DNA from: Acidobacteriaceae bacterium
GTDB taxonomy: Bacteria; Acidobacteriota; Terriglobia; Terriglobales; Acidobacteriaceae
DNA: 59,951 nucleotides
Direction: 5' to 3'
NCBI GenBank assembly: GCA_903642225.1
Contig: CAHJWI010000026.1
Span: forward strand, 1-59,951
Positions 7,214 through 15,143 of the stretch are shown here, one piece after another. The notes beneath the pieces are model-generated. The model was not told the DNA's origin and made no database searches. It worked only from the letters and a program-made list of their open reading frames with translations. Position numbers and translations under genes: made by a program. The stretch's first letter is position 1. The number at the start of each line of letters is the position of its first letter.

Positions 7214-8491
7214 TCAAACCCGGTACAGCTCATGCGGCATGTGGTCGACCAGATCCAGATGCGCGGCGGTCGGCTTGGTGGGCTCGTTCATCACCTTTAG
7301 AAATGCTGTTTGGAAGGCCTGCATCTCTGGTGCGGTGCCGACAGTGACGCGGACGTAGGTAGGCATGATGGGCCACACGCGGCCGATGGCCACGCGCTCC
7401 TGCAGCATCGCTGCCTGCACCTCCTTGCCCGGCCGGTTGACGTTGACCATGAACATGTTTGCTTGCGCACCGGGAACGTACTTGAAGTTGTGCTTTTCCA
7501 GGAAGGCGAGCGTGGTGTCAAGGTTGTCGCGATTGATTTTGCGGCGCAACGGCACCAGGCCGGCGTCAGTCAGGCTGGCGTGCGCGGCTGCGGCGCTCAC
7601 CAGGCTGATGCTGCCGATCTGACGGTCGCTGGGTGTAATGGTTTCAAATTTGGCCAGCAGGTCAGGTCGGCCAAAGGCAAATCCGGCGCGGATCCCAGCC
7701 ATGCCATAAATCTTCGAGAAGGTGCGCAGCACGATCACATCCTGGTCTGCCGCAACAAGATCGATCACGGATTCCTGGTTGGAAAAGTGGTGGTACGCCT
7801 CGTCAACAATGACCACGGACCCGGCTGGCTTGTTCTTCACCAGCCAGACGATATCTTCCTTCGGGGTGATGGTTCCAGTCGGATTATTCGGGTTAACGAT
7901 GTAGTAGGCACCGGGGTTCGGGTGCGCGGCGAGCATCGCCTTTACGTCGTACTTGTAGGTGTCCTTGGTCAGCGGTACGGCAAGGGCTGCGGCCTTCATG
8001 GTGACGGCGGCACGGGGCCCCTGTTCGTAGGTCGGGTCGCCATGGACGAGCGGTTTGTCCGGACCGAGATTGGACATCAGCGCCAGGTCAAGGGGACCGC
8101 CGGAGCCGGGGTACAGGCGAACATAGCCCTTCTTCAACTGAAATTGCTCGCTGATGACCTTAATAGTTTCGCCGGTGTGCATGCGGTCGTAGCGGCCGCC
8201 ACTGGGCGCATACTTGGTGATGGCCTCAAGTGCTGAGGGACAGGGGCCAAGCGGGTTCTCATTGGCGCTGATGATCACCGTGCCGGGAGCCTCCCGAGGA
8301 ATTTCCCATTCATCGGAGGCGCGCTTCGGCTTAAGGGTGCCGCCGGCAGACGCTGCCGCAGCGGCGGCCTGCTGCAGGGCTGCATGTGAAACACCCGGCA
8401 TCGACGCAACTGCAGCGGTCGCAATGCCGGCAGTGCGCAGGAAGGAACGGCGGGAACTGCTCAAGCTGCTCGGAAACTTCTGAAAATCCAT
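7214..8491 (-). CDS. Tat-exported class I/II aminotransferase, histidinol-phosphate aminotransferase-like
   Basis: This 425-residue protein carries the fold-type I PLP aminotransferase core: SANENPLGPCPSALEAI near residue 75, NPNNPTGT in the middle, the DEAYHHF aspartate that binds the pyridine nitrogen, and the Schiff-base lysine in RTFSKIYGMAGIRAGFA. It looks like a HisC relative. The N-terminus SSSRRSFLRTAGIATAA is a twin-arginine signal followed by an Ala-x-Ala-type region (GVSHAA), so the folded, cofactor-loaded enzyme should be exported to the periplasm. That location argues against a role in histidine synthesis. The start ATG has GGAGAGG upstream. It lies between a carboxylate-amine ligase gene and an aminopeptidase gene on the same strand. 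The substrate is unknown. Confidence 0.85.
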   Translation of the reverse strand: MDFQKFPSSLSSSRRSFLRTAGIATAAVASMPGVSHAALQQAAAAAASAGGTLKPKRASDEWEIPREAPGTVIISANENPLGPCPSALEAITKYAPSGGRYDRMHTGETIKVISEQFQLKKGYVRLYPGSGGPLDLALMSNLGPDKPLVHGDPTYEQGPRAAVTMKAAALAVPLTKDTYKYDVKAMLAAHPNPGAYYIVNPNNPTGTITPKEDIVWLVKNKPAGSVVIVDEAYHHFSNQESVIDLVAADQDVIVLRTFSKIYGMAGIRAGFAFGRPDLLAKFETITPSDRQIGSISLVSAAAAHASLTDAGLVPLRRKINRDNLDTTLAFLEKHNFKYVPGAQANMFMVNVNRPGKEVQAAMLQERVAIGRVWPIMPTYVRVTVGTAPEMQAFQTAFLKVMNEPTKPTAAHLDLVDHMPHELYRV

Positions 8492-8703
8492 GGTGCCTCT
8501 CCTCAGGGAACATGCTGCGGTGGGGACAGAAATTGGATACGCGGCGACAAGGCAACGCGGAAGTGTGGGTGCGAGGGGGATGAAGCAGGTTGCAAGATCG
8601 TTGGTGACGTAAATTGTTGAAGGTGTAACTCAAAAATACCCTGAATTGGTATGCAATGCGAGGGTAGTCGCAACATTTGCGCGGTAAAACGCAACTGCCC
8701 CGG

Positions 8704-9810
8704 TCACAGACCCGCGCGCGTCTCCGTCACCATGTAATCCACGACCGCCTTCAGGTCACCGCCGCTTTCCTCGTACACCTTCAGCTGACGGTCCGCACCG
8801 CTTCCCTGCTGCATCATGGTGCGGATGTATTCAATCTGCTCGCGGCTGCCCAATTCATCGACCACGTCGTCGACGAAGTGCAGATACTCCTCAATGAGTT
8901 CCCGCTCCGGCACTTCGGTTTCCTTGCCGAAATCGATGAGCTTGCCGTCCAGGCCATACCGCACCGCACGGAACTTGTTCTCCATCAGCAAGGCGCGGCT
9001 GTACTGCCTGAAGTCGATGTTGTTCGCGTGCAGACAGTGCAGCTTCATGGCCGTGGCCTGGATGAGTGCGGCAATGGCTACACTCTCTGCCGCCCTCATG
9101 GGGATATCGCAGATGCGCACCTCAACCGTGTTAAAGAACGGGTGCGGCCGAACATCCCACCACAGCTTTTTTGCATTGTCGATGGAGTTGGTCTTGATCA
9201 GCAGATTGACGTAGGCCTCGAACTCCGAATAACTGGCAAAGCTGTCTGGCAGATTGGTACGCGGAAAGTGTTCAAAGACCTTCGCCCTGTAGCTTTTGTA
9301 CCCGGTATTCATGCCGAGCCAGAACGGCGAGTTGGTGCTGAGGGCAAGGATGTGAGGTAGAAAATACCGGATCGAGTTCATGATCCGAATCGCAGCTTCG
9401 CGGTCCTCAATGCCCACGTGAACGTGCAGGCCAAAGATGAGGTTGCTGCGCGCAACCAGTTGCAGATCCTCCACTACCTGGGCATACCGCGGGTCAGGAT
9501 AAATCTCCTGAGAGCGCCAGTCCGCGAAAGGATGAGTGGCCCCCGCTACAAGCACGAGGCCATTTTCTTCTGCCAGGCGGATCATGTTGCGTCGCAGGTC
9601 ATACAAATCTTCCTGCGCTTCGCCAATATTCTGGCAGACGCGCGTGCCCACTTCGATGACCGACTGGTGCAACTCTGCCTTGACGCGTTCTTCCAGCCGC
9701 AGCTTGCCGTGAGCCAGCATCTCTGTCGACACGTGCGACCGCAGATCCCGTGTTTCCGGATCAATGGTCTGGTACTCCTCTTCAATGCCGAGCGTGAACG
9801 ATGGGCGCAT
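8704..9810 (-). CDS. Carboxylate-amine ligase, GCS2/YbdK family
   Basis: This 368-residue protein belongs to the glutamate-cysteine ligase type 2 family, which joins a carboxylate to an amine with ATP through an acyl-phosphate. The family opening FTLGIEEEYQ is at residues 4-13, and the metal/ATP-site HVHVGI is near residue 127. The family member YbdK has only weak glutamate-cysteine ligase activity, so the natural substrates here are open. The ATG at 9810 is preferred because it has GGAG seven bases upstream and starts MRPSFTLG as in relatives; the frame continues to 9855 without support. Upstream on the same strand are an exported protein, an ATP-grasp ligase and an esterase, suggesting one pathway. 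Confidence 0.9.
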   Translation of the reverse strand: MRPSFTLGIEEEYQTIDPETRDLRSHVSTEMLAHGKLRLEERVKAELHQSVIEVGTRVCQNIGEAQEDLYDLRRNMIRLAEENGLVLVAGATHPFADWRSQEIYPDPRYAQVVEDLQLVARSNLIFGLHVHVGIEDREAAIRIMNSIRYFLPHILALSTNSPFWLGMNTGYKSYRAKVFEHFPRTNLPDSFASYSEFEAYVNLLIKTNSIDNAKKLWWDVRPHPFFNTVEVRICDIPMRAAESVAIAALIQATAMKLHCLHANNIDFRQYSRALLMENKFRAVRYGLDGKLIDFGKETEVPERELIEEYLHFVDDVVDELGSREQIEYIRTMMQQGSGADRQLKVYEESGGDLKAVVDYMVTETRAGL

Positions 9811-9915
9811 GGTTTTCTCCGCGTGAAAGGTGTGTGACCAAGGATACCCGTACACCGCTGCGCACGTTCGCAGACGGAAGGCATGCGCGGTGTGGGTGTT
9901 CGCGCGCGGATCGAC

Positions 9916-10449
9916 CTACCGGTTTAAGCCCTCATACCAGCGCAGAGGCCGCGCGAACAAAACCAGTTCGCCAGGCCTGGGCTTGACCGTGATGTGTCCG
10001 CAGTGGTTCACAGACGCGCTGCCGGTAGCAGCCAAAGCGGCCAGGTTGTACGCTGCTGCCGGTGCGTTCTGGTCTTTCTGCGACCTGGTGCAATCGACCG
10101 CGTCCTGTGGCAATACCAGCACACGAACGGGTAAGCCCACGGGTGCCGGCATCAACGCCACACCCTGCGCGTTTGTGATTAGCGTGACGCCGTCATGGCC
10201 AAGGTCGTCATACCAGAGCTGAAGGTGAGCGCGGCCCATGTCGAGGCCGTTGCGACCGTCCACTACGCGCACGCGAAAGACGCCCGATACCGTGGGCAAG
10301 GAGGCGGTCGCAGATGCTGGCGGTCGCTGCACCGGAACAGCCGGCACCGGCACACCGCCCGGTGCGGAAGACACGGTAGGGTTCTGGGCCTGGCTCCATG
10401 CCGAAAGTGGCATCGGCGGCAAGAACAGAAGAACGCCTGCCAAGGCCAT
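9916..10449 (-). CDS. Predicted exported protein of unknown function within the ligase cluster
   Basis: About 177 residues. The N-terminus MALAGVLLFLPPMPLSAWSQA is a likely signal peptide. A proline/valine-rich linker follows, then a compact region (SGVFRVRVVDGRNGLDMG, LITNAQGVALMPAPVGLPV) that resembles a carboxypeptidase-regulatory-like or Ig-like beta sandwich, with two cysteines near the end. I do not recognise a catalytic motif. The start is uncertain: the ATG at 10449 lacks a well-placed ribosome site and a TTG some 27 bases upstream is an alternative. It begins 28 bases after the ATP-grasp stop and ends 105 bases before the GCS2 gene, so it belongs to that operon. Its export may mark the destination of the product, by inference. 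Confidence 0.6.
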   Translation of the reverse strand: MALAGVLLFLPPMPLSAWSQAQNPTVSSAPGGVPVPAVPVQRPPASATASLPTVSGVFRVRVVDGRNGLDMGRAHLQLWYDDLGHDGVTLITNAQGVALMPAPVGLPVRVLVLPQDAVDCTRSQKDQNAPAAAYNLAALAATGSASVNHCGHITVKPRPGELVLFARPLRWYEGLNR

Positions 10450-10477
10450 GTACCTGCATGTTCCCTCAAGGTGCAAA

Positions 10478-11653
10478 CTACTCACCGGCCTTGGGGTCGT
10501 ACGACTCTGACTCTGCGGCATTAGCAGCCTGCTTTTTAGCGGCAGTCTTCTTGGCTGGCACCTTCTTGGCAGCGTGCTTAATGCCGGCTTCCTTCGCACC
10601 TGGCCCCTTCTTTGCGGGTGCCTTCTTTGCGCTCTTCTTCGGTGCAGCTTTTTTCGCGGCGGACTTCTTTGAGCTGCTCTCCATTTCTGCGTAAATCGAT
10701 GGTACGGGTATGCCCTGCCGCTCGTGTCCCAGCAATGCGGCCCAGCGCAGCTCAGGACCCGCGCCGTCATTCGCTGCAGCACGTTCGACTGCCATGCGGG
10801 CAACTGCGTCCACGATCCACACAAAGTTCTCTTCGCCCACTGACACGCGGTCCGCATCCGGAGCCGGGTTCATAAAGTCGATGGCGTACGGGATGCCGTC
10901 TTCCACCGCGAACTCCACCGTATTCAGGTCATAACCAAGCGCCTTGCACAGCGTAAGAGCATCGCGCTCCACACGCTCGATCAGCGCTGGATCATACGTC
11001 GGCGGGCTCTTGACGTAACGCTCCGCGTGCGGCCGTGACGGATCGTACGGCATGATGCGGACGTGCTTCTGGTCCACCACATAGCAGCGGAAGTATTCGC
11101 GAAATTTGACCGCGGCCTGCAGCACCATGCATTGGTTGCCGCTCTTGTCATAGGCGTCGAAAAACTGGTGCGGGTCATGGACATGCGAGACATCGCGCCA
11201 GCCACCACCATCGTGCGGTTTCAGAAAGGCCGGGAAGCCGACATAGTCAAATACGCCGTGCCAGTCATACGGGTACTGCTGGTTGCGAAAGGAGATGTCG
11301 TTGGTATCGCGAGGCATTTCCTTGTGCGGCACGATCACGGTCTTCGGCACCGCGACGCCAAGCTTCGAGGCAAGAGCATAGTTGAAGAATTTGTCATCCG
11401 CACTCCACCAGAACGGGTTATTGATCACGTCTGTGCCGGTAAGCACAGCATTCTTCAGGTAGCTGCGGTAGAACGGAACATCGTGCGAAATGCGGTCCAC
11501 AATAACGGAGTATCCCGACGGTACGGCCTCTTTGACGGCACCGACCTCTACAAACTCCGCTCGAATATCCGGGAGATTCATGCCGTTCACGCGGTCGACG
11601 AACGCTTGTGGAAAGGTGTTCTCCTGGCCGAACAAAATGCCGATGGTCTTCAC
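10478..11653 (-). CDS. ATP-grasp ligase-like protein with lysine/alanine-rich histone-H1-like C-terminal tail
   Basis: This protein of about 391 residues has an N-terminal pre-ATP-grasp region (KTIGILFGQENTFPQAFVD), a central ATP-binding part (FLKPHDGGGWRDVSH) and the typical end of the fold, FAVEDGIPYAIDFMNPAPD, with metal-binding acidic residues and an asparagine. ATP-grasp enzymes couple a carboxylate to an amine or thiol. The final 65 or so residues are a run of Lys, Ala and Pro repeats such as KKSAAKKAAPKKSAKK, like histone H1 or bacterial nucleoid proteins, an unusual addition. The start GTG at 11653 has AGGGAG seven bases upstream; an ATG at 11677 is the alternative. It lies between an esterase and a small exported protein upstream of a GCS2 ligase. 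Confidence 0.85.
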   Translation of the reverse strand: MKTIGILFGQENTFPQAFVDRVNGMNLPDIRAEFVEVGAVKEAVPSGYSVIVDRISHDVPFYRSYLKNAVLTGTDVINNPFWWSADDKFFNYALASKLGVAVPKTVIVPHKEMPRDTNDISFRNQQYPYDWHGVFDYVGFPAFLKPHDGGGWRDVSHVHDPHQFFDAYDKSGNQCMVLQAAVKFREYFRCYVVDQKHVRIMPYDPSRPHAERYVKSPPTYDPALIERVERDALTLCKALGYDLNTVEFAVEDGIPYAIDFMNPAPDADRVSVGEENFVWIVDAVARMAVERAAANDGAGPELRWAALLGHERQGIPVPSIYAEMESSSKKSAAKKAAPKKSAKKAPAKKGPGAKEAGIKHAAKKVPAKKTAAKKQAANAAESESYDPKAGE

Positions 11654-11726
11654 TTCGATCTCCCTTGCGTGGTTCATGTTTGTCTTACACAGCCGAACTG
11701 CGATCCTGACTCGTTTGCTCTGCCCG

Positions 11727-12440
11727 TTATAGATAGGTTTGAGCCATGCGTTTCCACCACGGCCAGTCGTGACCCGTGCCGTCTCCCCACACATCCAGCC
11801 GCACGGGAATGCCCTTGCTACGCATAATGGCGGCGAGCCGCTCATTGTCGCTCCAGCACTGGTCGTGGTGCCCGGTGGCCAGGATGTAGGTGTTGCCGCG
11901 CATGCGGTCCAGCTGCCAGCTGCCGCCCAGGTTGGGCAGAAAATGGGTAGGCAGGGTGAAGTAGGTGTCGTCGTCATAGTGGCCCCGCAACATGGGTGTC
12001 ACCATGTCAAAGGCGCCGCTCATGCTGAGCATGGCCGTGATGACGTCAGGATGTCGCAGCGCCATGCTTGCCGCGTGAAATCCGCCAAAGCTGCAGCCGG
12101 TCACGGTGACGCTATGACGCCACGTGCGCCAGCGAATATGCGGAATCAACTCATTCACAATGTAGCGTTCATAGGCGAGATGACGGTCAATTCGCCACCG
12201 GCCAGGCACGTCGCGCGCGTACCAGCTTTCGGCATCGACTGAATCGACACACCACAGCTGCAGTTCACCGCGATCAAGCTTGTCTCCAATCGCCGTTACC
12301 ATGCCGAATTCTTCGAACTCGTAGAAACGCCCCTGCGACGACGGAAAGACGATAACAGGCAAGCCGGCGTGACCGAAGACCAGCCGCTCCATGCGTCGAC
12401 CAAGTGCGTTCGAATCGTCCACGTGGTACTCGCGATGCAA
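11727..12440 (-). CDS. Alpha/beta-hydrolase esterase (COG4947-like)
   Basis: This 237-residue protein has an alpha/beta-hydrolase fold with the nucleophile elbow GCSFGGFHA near residue 115 and a late histidine in DGTGHDWPWW that suits the catalytic triad. The N-terminal pattern REYH...GRRMERLVFGHAG-PVIVFPSSQGRF matches a small family of predicted esterases. No signal peptide is seen, so it is probably cytosolic. The start is a TTG at 12440 with GGAGG nine bases upstream; an ATG 48 bases inside would remove conserved sequence. It is first in the four-gene minus-strand unit with the ATP-grasp and GCS2 ligases and faces a second esterase gene across a short divergent promoter region. Confidence 0.83.
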   Translation of the reverse strand: MHREYHVDDSNALGRRMERLVFGHAGLPVIVFPSSQGRFYEFEEFGMVTAIGDKLDRGELQLWCVDSVDAESWYARDVPGRWRIDRHLAYERYIVNELIPHIRWRTWRHSVTVTGCSFGGFHAASMALRHPDVITAMLSMSGAFDMVTPMLRGHYDDDTYFTLPTHFLPNLGGSWQLDRMRGNTYILATGHHDQCWSDNERLAAIMRSKGIPVRLDVWGDGTGHDWPWWKRMAQTYL

Positions 12441-12515
12441 GCGTCATGCCTCCGCTGGGTCGATCGGCAGCGCACAATGGCTGGCCATCCTGCTACCCTT
12501 TTCAAATCGTATCGC

Positions 12516-13523
12516 ATGGCACTTCGTCCCCAAACCGTGGCAGTTCCCGCAGAAGAGTCACACACCTCAACGCCATTTGTGGATCACGCGGAAGGTGACA
12601 GCGGCCCAGGTGCACTCGGGTTAACTACTGACGAGCTCACGCTTGCACCCGCACAGGGTGTCCGCTACTGGCGGGTCGAGGGATGGTCGTCCAACGCGCT
12701 GCCCACACCACGCGACCTGTTCGTCTGTTTGCCGGAGGCGTACTGGACCGAGCCGGAGCGTAGATTTCCTGTGCTGTTGCTGCACGACGGACAGAACCTT
12801 TTTGACGGAGACCTCTCGTACGTACGAGGCAGCACGTGGCGCGCTGGCGAGACCGCAGACCGTGAGGCTGCCGCAGGCACGGTCGAGCCGCTGATCCTGG
12901 TCGGCATCGGCAACACAGGCCACGAGCGTATGGCGGAGTACACGCCCACGCCGGATACGCGGCTGGGCGGCGGCAAGGGCCCCCTGTATGCCAGGGCGCT
13001 GGTGGAGGAGCTGCTGCCGATTCTGGGCCGAGATTTGCGGCTGGCTGCCGGTCCCGCAAACACGGGACTTGCAGGGTCCTCCCTGGGTGGGTTGATCTCA
13101 CTCGCAATCGCCCTGCAGTATCCGCAGGTATTCGGCAAGGTCGGCGTGCTGTCACCTTCACTGTGGTGGGACACCCGCGCCATTCTGGACGAGGTGCGGG
13201 CACTGCAAAGCAAGCTTCCGCTCCGCATTTGGCTGGACATGGGGACCGCGGAAGGAGCGGTGCATCTGCGAGACACAGACCTGCTGACACACCTGCTGCA
13301 GGGAAAAGGATGGGTCCTCGACGGAACATCGACCCTGCCCAGGAACGCGCCGCGGCCAAGCGGCATGCGGGAGCATGCGCCCACCCCCGGACATCCACGC
13401 CAGCCAAGCTCTGCGGGTACCGCACTCCTGCACTACGAGCGTGTGGCGCACGGCCTGCACAACGAAGGTGCATGGGCATCACGCTTTGGCGATGTGCTCC
13501 GATTTTTGTTCCCAGCCGCGTGA
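12516..13523 (+). CDS. Alpha/beta-hydrolase-fold esterase (putative esterase, PF00756-like)
   Basis: This protein of about 335 residues shows the enterobactin-esterase-like pattern: FPVLLLHDGQNLFDG, the oxyanion/loop GIGNTGHERMAEYTP, the nucleophile elbow AGSSLGG and a late histidine in YERVAHGLHNEGAW. Such enzymes hydrolyse ester or amide bonds of acyl or peptide conjugates. The start is uncertain; ATG at 12516 gives MALRPQTV and ATG at 12477 is the alternative, while longer forms would run into the divergent gene. An Arg/Pro-rich insert (NAPRPSGMREHAPTPG) lies before the final histidine. Divergent from another esterase of a ligase operon, it probably shares regulation with it. Confidence 0.8.
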   Translation: MALRPQTVAVPAEESHTSTPFVDHAEGDSGPGALGLTTDELTLAPAQGVRYWRVEGWSSNALPTPRDLFVCLPEAYWTEPERRFPVLLLHDGQNLFDGDLSYVRGSTWRAGETADREAAAGTVEPLILVGIGNTGHERMAEYTPTPDTRLGGGKGPLYARALVEELLPILGRDLRLAAGPANTGLAGSSLGGLISLAIALQYPQVFGKVGVLSPSLWWDTRAILDEVRALQSKLPLRIWLDMGTAEGAVHLRDTDLLTHLLQGKGWVLDGTSTLPRNAPRPSGMREHAPTPGHPRQPSSAGTALLHYERVAHGLHNEGAWASRFGDVLRFLFPAA

Positions 13524-13569
13524 AGTGGCCGTGCCCGAGCGGAATGCATTGCTGTTGGTGCACCGCAGC

Positions 13570-13598
13570 TTGCGATTCAGGCCTGAATGCGGCATACT
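13570..13598 (+). promoter_or_regulatory. Promoter of the rpsP operon
   Basis: A -35 box TTGCGA (13570-13575) and a -10 box CATACT (13593-13598) are separated by exactly 17 bases, leaving a leader of about 120 bases before rpsP. Confidence 0.55.
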
Positions 13599-13726
13599 TA
13601 CAGGGTTAGAGGCAGTGTGTGCAGACGCACGCCGTCTGTGTCGCAGACCCCAAAAGCGGTTCCCGCTTTCTTGCGCACCCCGAATAACGTGCGACATAAG
13701 TTCAGAGTTCTGAGAGGAAGTTTCCA

Positions 13727-13993
13727 GTGGTTATGATTCGTTTGGCGCGCGTAGGCGCCCGCAAGCAGCCGCACTATCGCATCGTGGTAATTGAGAAGGA
13801 TCGCGCCCGCAACGGTCGCTCGATCGAAGTCGTCGGCACCTACAATCCCCGCACCGAGCCGATGACGGTCGTGCTGAAGCGCGATCGCATTGATTACTGG
13901 AAGTCCGTTGGTGCACAGCCCTCAGAGATCGTAGCAAAGTTGCTGGCGAAGACGCCGGTCGATACGGTGCAGCCGGAAGGCGTGGCTGCTTAG
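13727..13993 (+). CDS. rpsP: 30S ribosomal protein S16
   Basis: This 88-residue protein begins MVMIRLARVGARKQPHYRI and contains EVVGTYNPRTEP, the standard S16 pattern; it binds 16S rRNA and is needed for assembly of the small subunit. The GTG at 13727 has GAGAGGA nine bases upstream and gives the same start as Escherichia coli S16, so it is preferred to the ATG six bases later. It opens the conserved rpsP-khpA-rimM-trmD-rplS series. A large hairpin follows before khpA. Confidence 0.96.
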   Translation: MVMIRLARVGARKQPHYRIVVIEKDRARNGRSIEVVGTYNPRTEPMTVVLKRDRIDYWKSVGAQPSEIVAKLLAKTPVDTVQPEGVAA

Positions 13994-14033
13994 CTTCCTC
14001 GGGCGTTTCCAATATGGAAAGACCTTGAATCCC

Positions 14034-14071
14034 AGCACCATCGGAACCGCAGATCAGGTTCCGATGGTGTT
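14034..14071 (+). other. Long perfect hairpin between rpsP and khpA
   Basis: CACCATCGGAACC (14036-14048) pairs perfectly with GGTTCCGATGGTG (14057-14069) over 13 bases with an 8-base loop, and two more weak pairs extend it. It is followed by only two T residues. A smaller hairpin TTTCCA/TGGAAA at 14006-14020 precedes it. It could attenuate transcription, stabilise the rpsP message or be a processing site; the sequence does not decide. Confidence 0.6.
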
Positions 14072-14199
14072 ACCGTTTGCGCCCGCCCCACCGTTGGACA
14101 CGAATCCATGCTTTGTGTTAGGGAAATCGACTGAGTACGCGCAGCCCATTTGCATCAAGAACGCGAGCGCACCGGCACAATTGATACGCAAGGGTTGGC

Positions 14200-14493
14200 A
14201 TGACTTCCTCGTCCTATGAAACCTCCTCCATCGCGGACAACACTCGTTTGCAGGAGCTCTTGACCGGTCTGGTTCGTTCGTTGGTCGATCATCCGGATGC
14301 GCTGCGCATTGAGACAGAGACCGGCGAATCCGGCGTTCTCTTCCGCGTGTATGTGGCGCCGGAAGATCTGGGCAAGGTCCTTGGCAAGCAGGGCCGCACA
14401 GCCCGGGCTCTTCGGACAGTATTGAGCGCAGTAGCAAGCAAATCCAAGCAGCGCCTGTCGCTGGACGTGCTTGAAGCCGCGGGACAGAGCTAA
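14200..14493 (+). CDS. khpA: KH-domain RNA-binding protein KhpA (YlqC-like)
   Basis: This 97-residue protein has a single KH domain with the signature GKVLGKQGRTARALRTVL, which contains the GxxG loop that contacts RNA. KhpA proteins bind RNA and, in some bacteria, affect cell size or translation. The ATG has AAGGG upstream. Its place between rpsP and rimM is the usual one. It is separated from rpsP by about 200 bases that contain a strong hairpin, so its level may be set independently of S16. Confidence 0.92.
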   Translation: MTSSSYETSSIADNTRLQELLTGLVRSLVDHPDALRIETETGESGVLFRVYVAPEDLGKVLGKQGRTARALRTVLSAVASKSKQRLSLDVLEAAGQS

Positions 14494-14567
14494 GGCAGAG
14501 ACCTTGAACCTGCCTTCGCCCCATAACCAGGTTTCGCCTTCTTCGTACTTTCTGCGATGCTGAAAGC

Positions 14568-15143
14568 ATGTCGGATGATTGGATAGTACTGGCGCGAGTG
14601 GCACGGCCACAGGGTCGGCGGGGAGAGGTCCTGTGCGACCTTTTCACCGACTTTCCTGAACGCTTCGCGGAGCGCCGTTCACTCTTTCTGCTGAAGAAAG
14701 ATGGTCAAATCTCTCCTGTCATGCTGGAGGACTTCTGGCTGCCCACTGGCAACTCCGCCGGCAGGGTAGTGCTGAAATTCAATCAAAGCTCAACGATTGC
14801 CGACGCCGAGGCCATGGTCGGCCAGGACATCGTGCTGCCGGTGTCGCAGCGGGTAACGCTGGATGCAGACACGTTTTATGTGAGTGATCTGCAGGGTTGC
14901 GTGGTAGTGAACCTCGCAGGCGGTGATGGACCGGACGAACTGGGCACCATCACCGACGTGCACTTCCCCACGAACACGGCTGGCAAGCGACTCGAAAACG
15001 CGGCACCGCTCCTTGTAGTGAGTCGAGCCAACGGCGACGAGGTCCTGATCCCGCTTGCGCTGGAGTTTCTGCAGCATCCCGACCTGAAGAATCGTCGGCT
15101 CGAGATGCACCTTCCGCTGGGATTGGTGGAAGCGAATGGATAG
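14568..15143 (+). CDS. rimM: Ribosome maturation factor RimM
   Basis: This 191-residue protein has the RimM N-terminal beta barrel (LARVARPQGRRGEVLCDLFTD) and a C-terminal PRC-barrel part (DTFYVSDLQGC, then LIPLALEFL). RimM helps assemble the head of the 30S subunit and binds S19. Its stop overlaps the start of trmD by 8 bases, which suggests translational coupling. The start ATG gives a normal family length; the ribosome site is weak (GAAAG). Confidence 0.95.
   Translation: MSDDWIVLARVARPQGRRGEVLCDLFTDFPERFAERRSLFLLKKDGQISPVMLEDFWLPTGNSAGRVVLKFNQSSTIADAEAMVGQDIVLPVSQRVTLDADTFYVSDLQGCVVVNLAGGDGPDELGTITDVHFPTNTAGKRLENAAPLLVVSRANGDEVLIPLALEFLQHPDLKNRRLEMHLPLGLVEANG

Noticed and set aside
10208..10459. 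An 83-residue minus-strand frame with a well-spaced GAGG ribosome-like site
   Set aside because: It overlaps the exported protein in another frame and its product has no signal or motif, whereas the overlapping frame has a signal peptide and folded-looking sequence.
12637..13563. A 308-residue minus-strand open frame opposite the esterase
   Set aside because: Arg/Pro/Ala-rich shadow sequence of the esterase gene with no motif.
13524..13726. Possible riboswitch in the long rpsP leader
   Set aside because: No known riboswitch core sequence was recognised; only a promoter and a ribosome site are supported.
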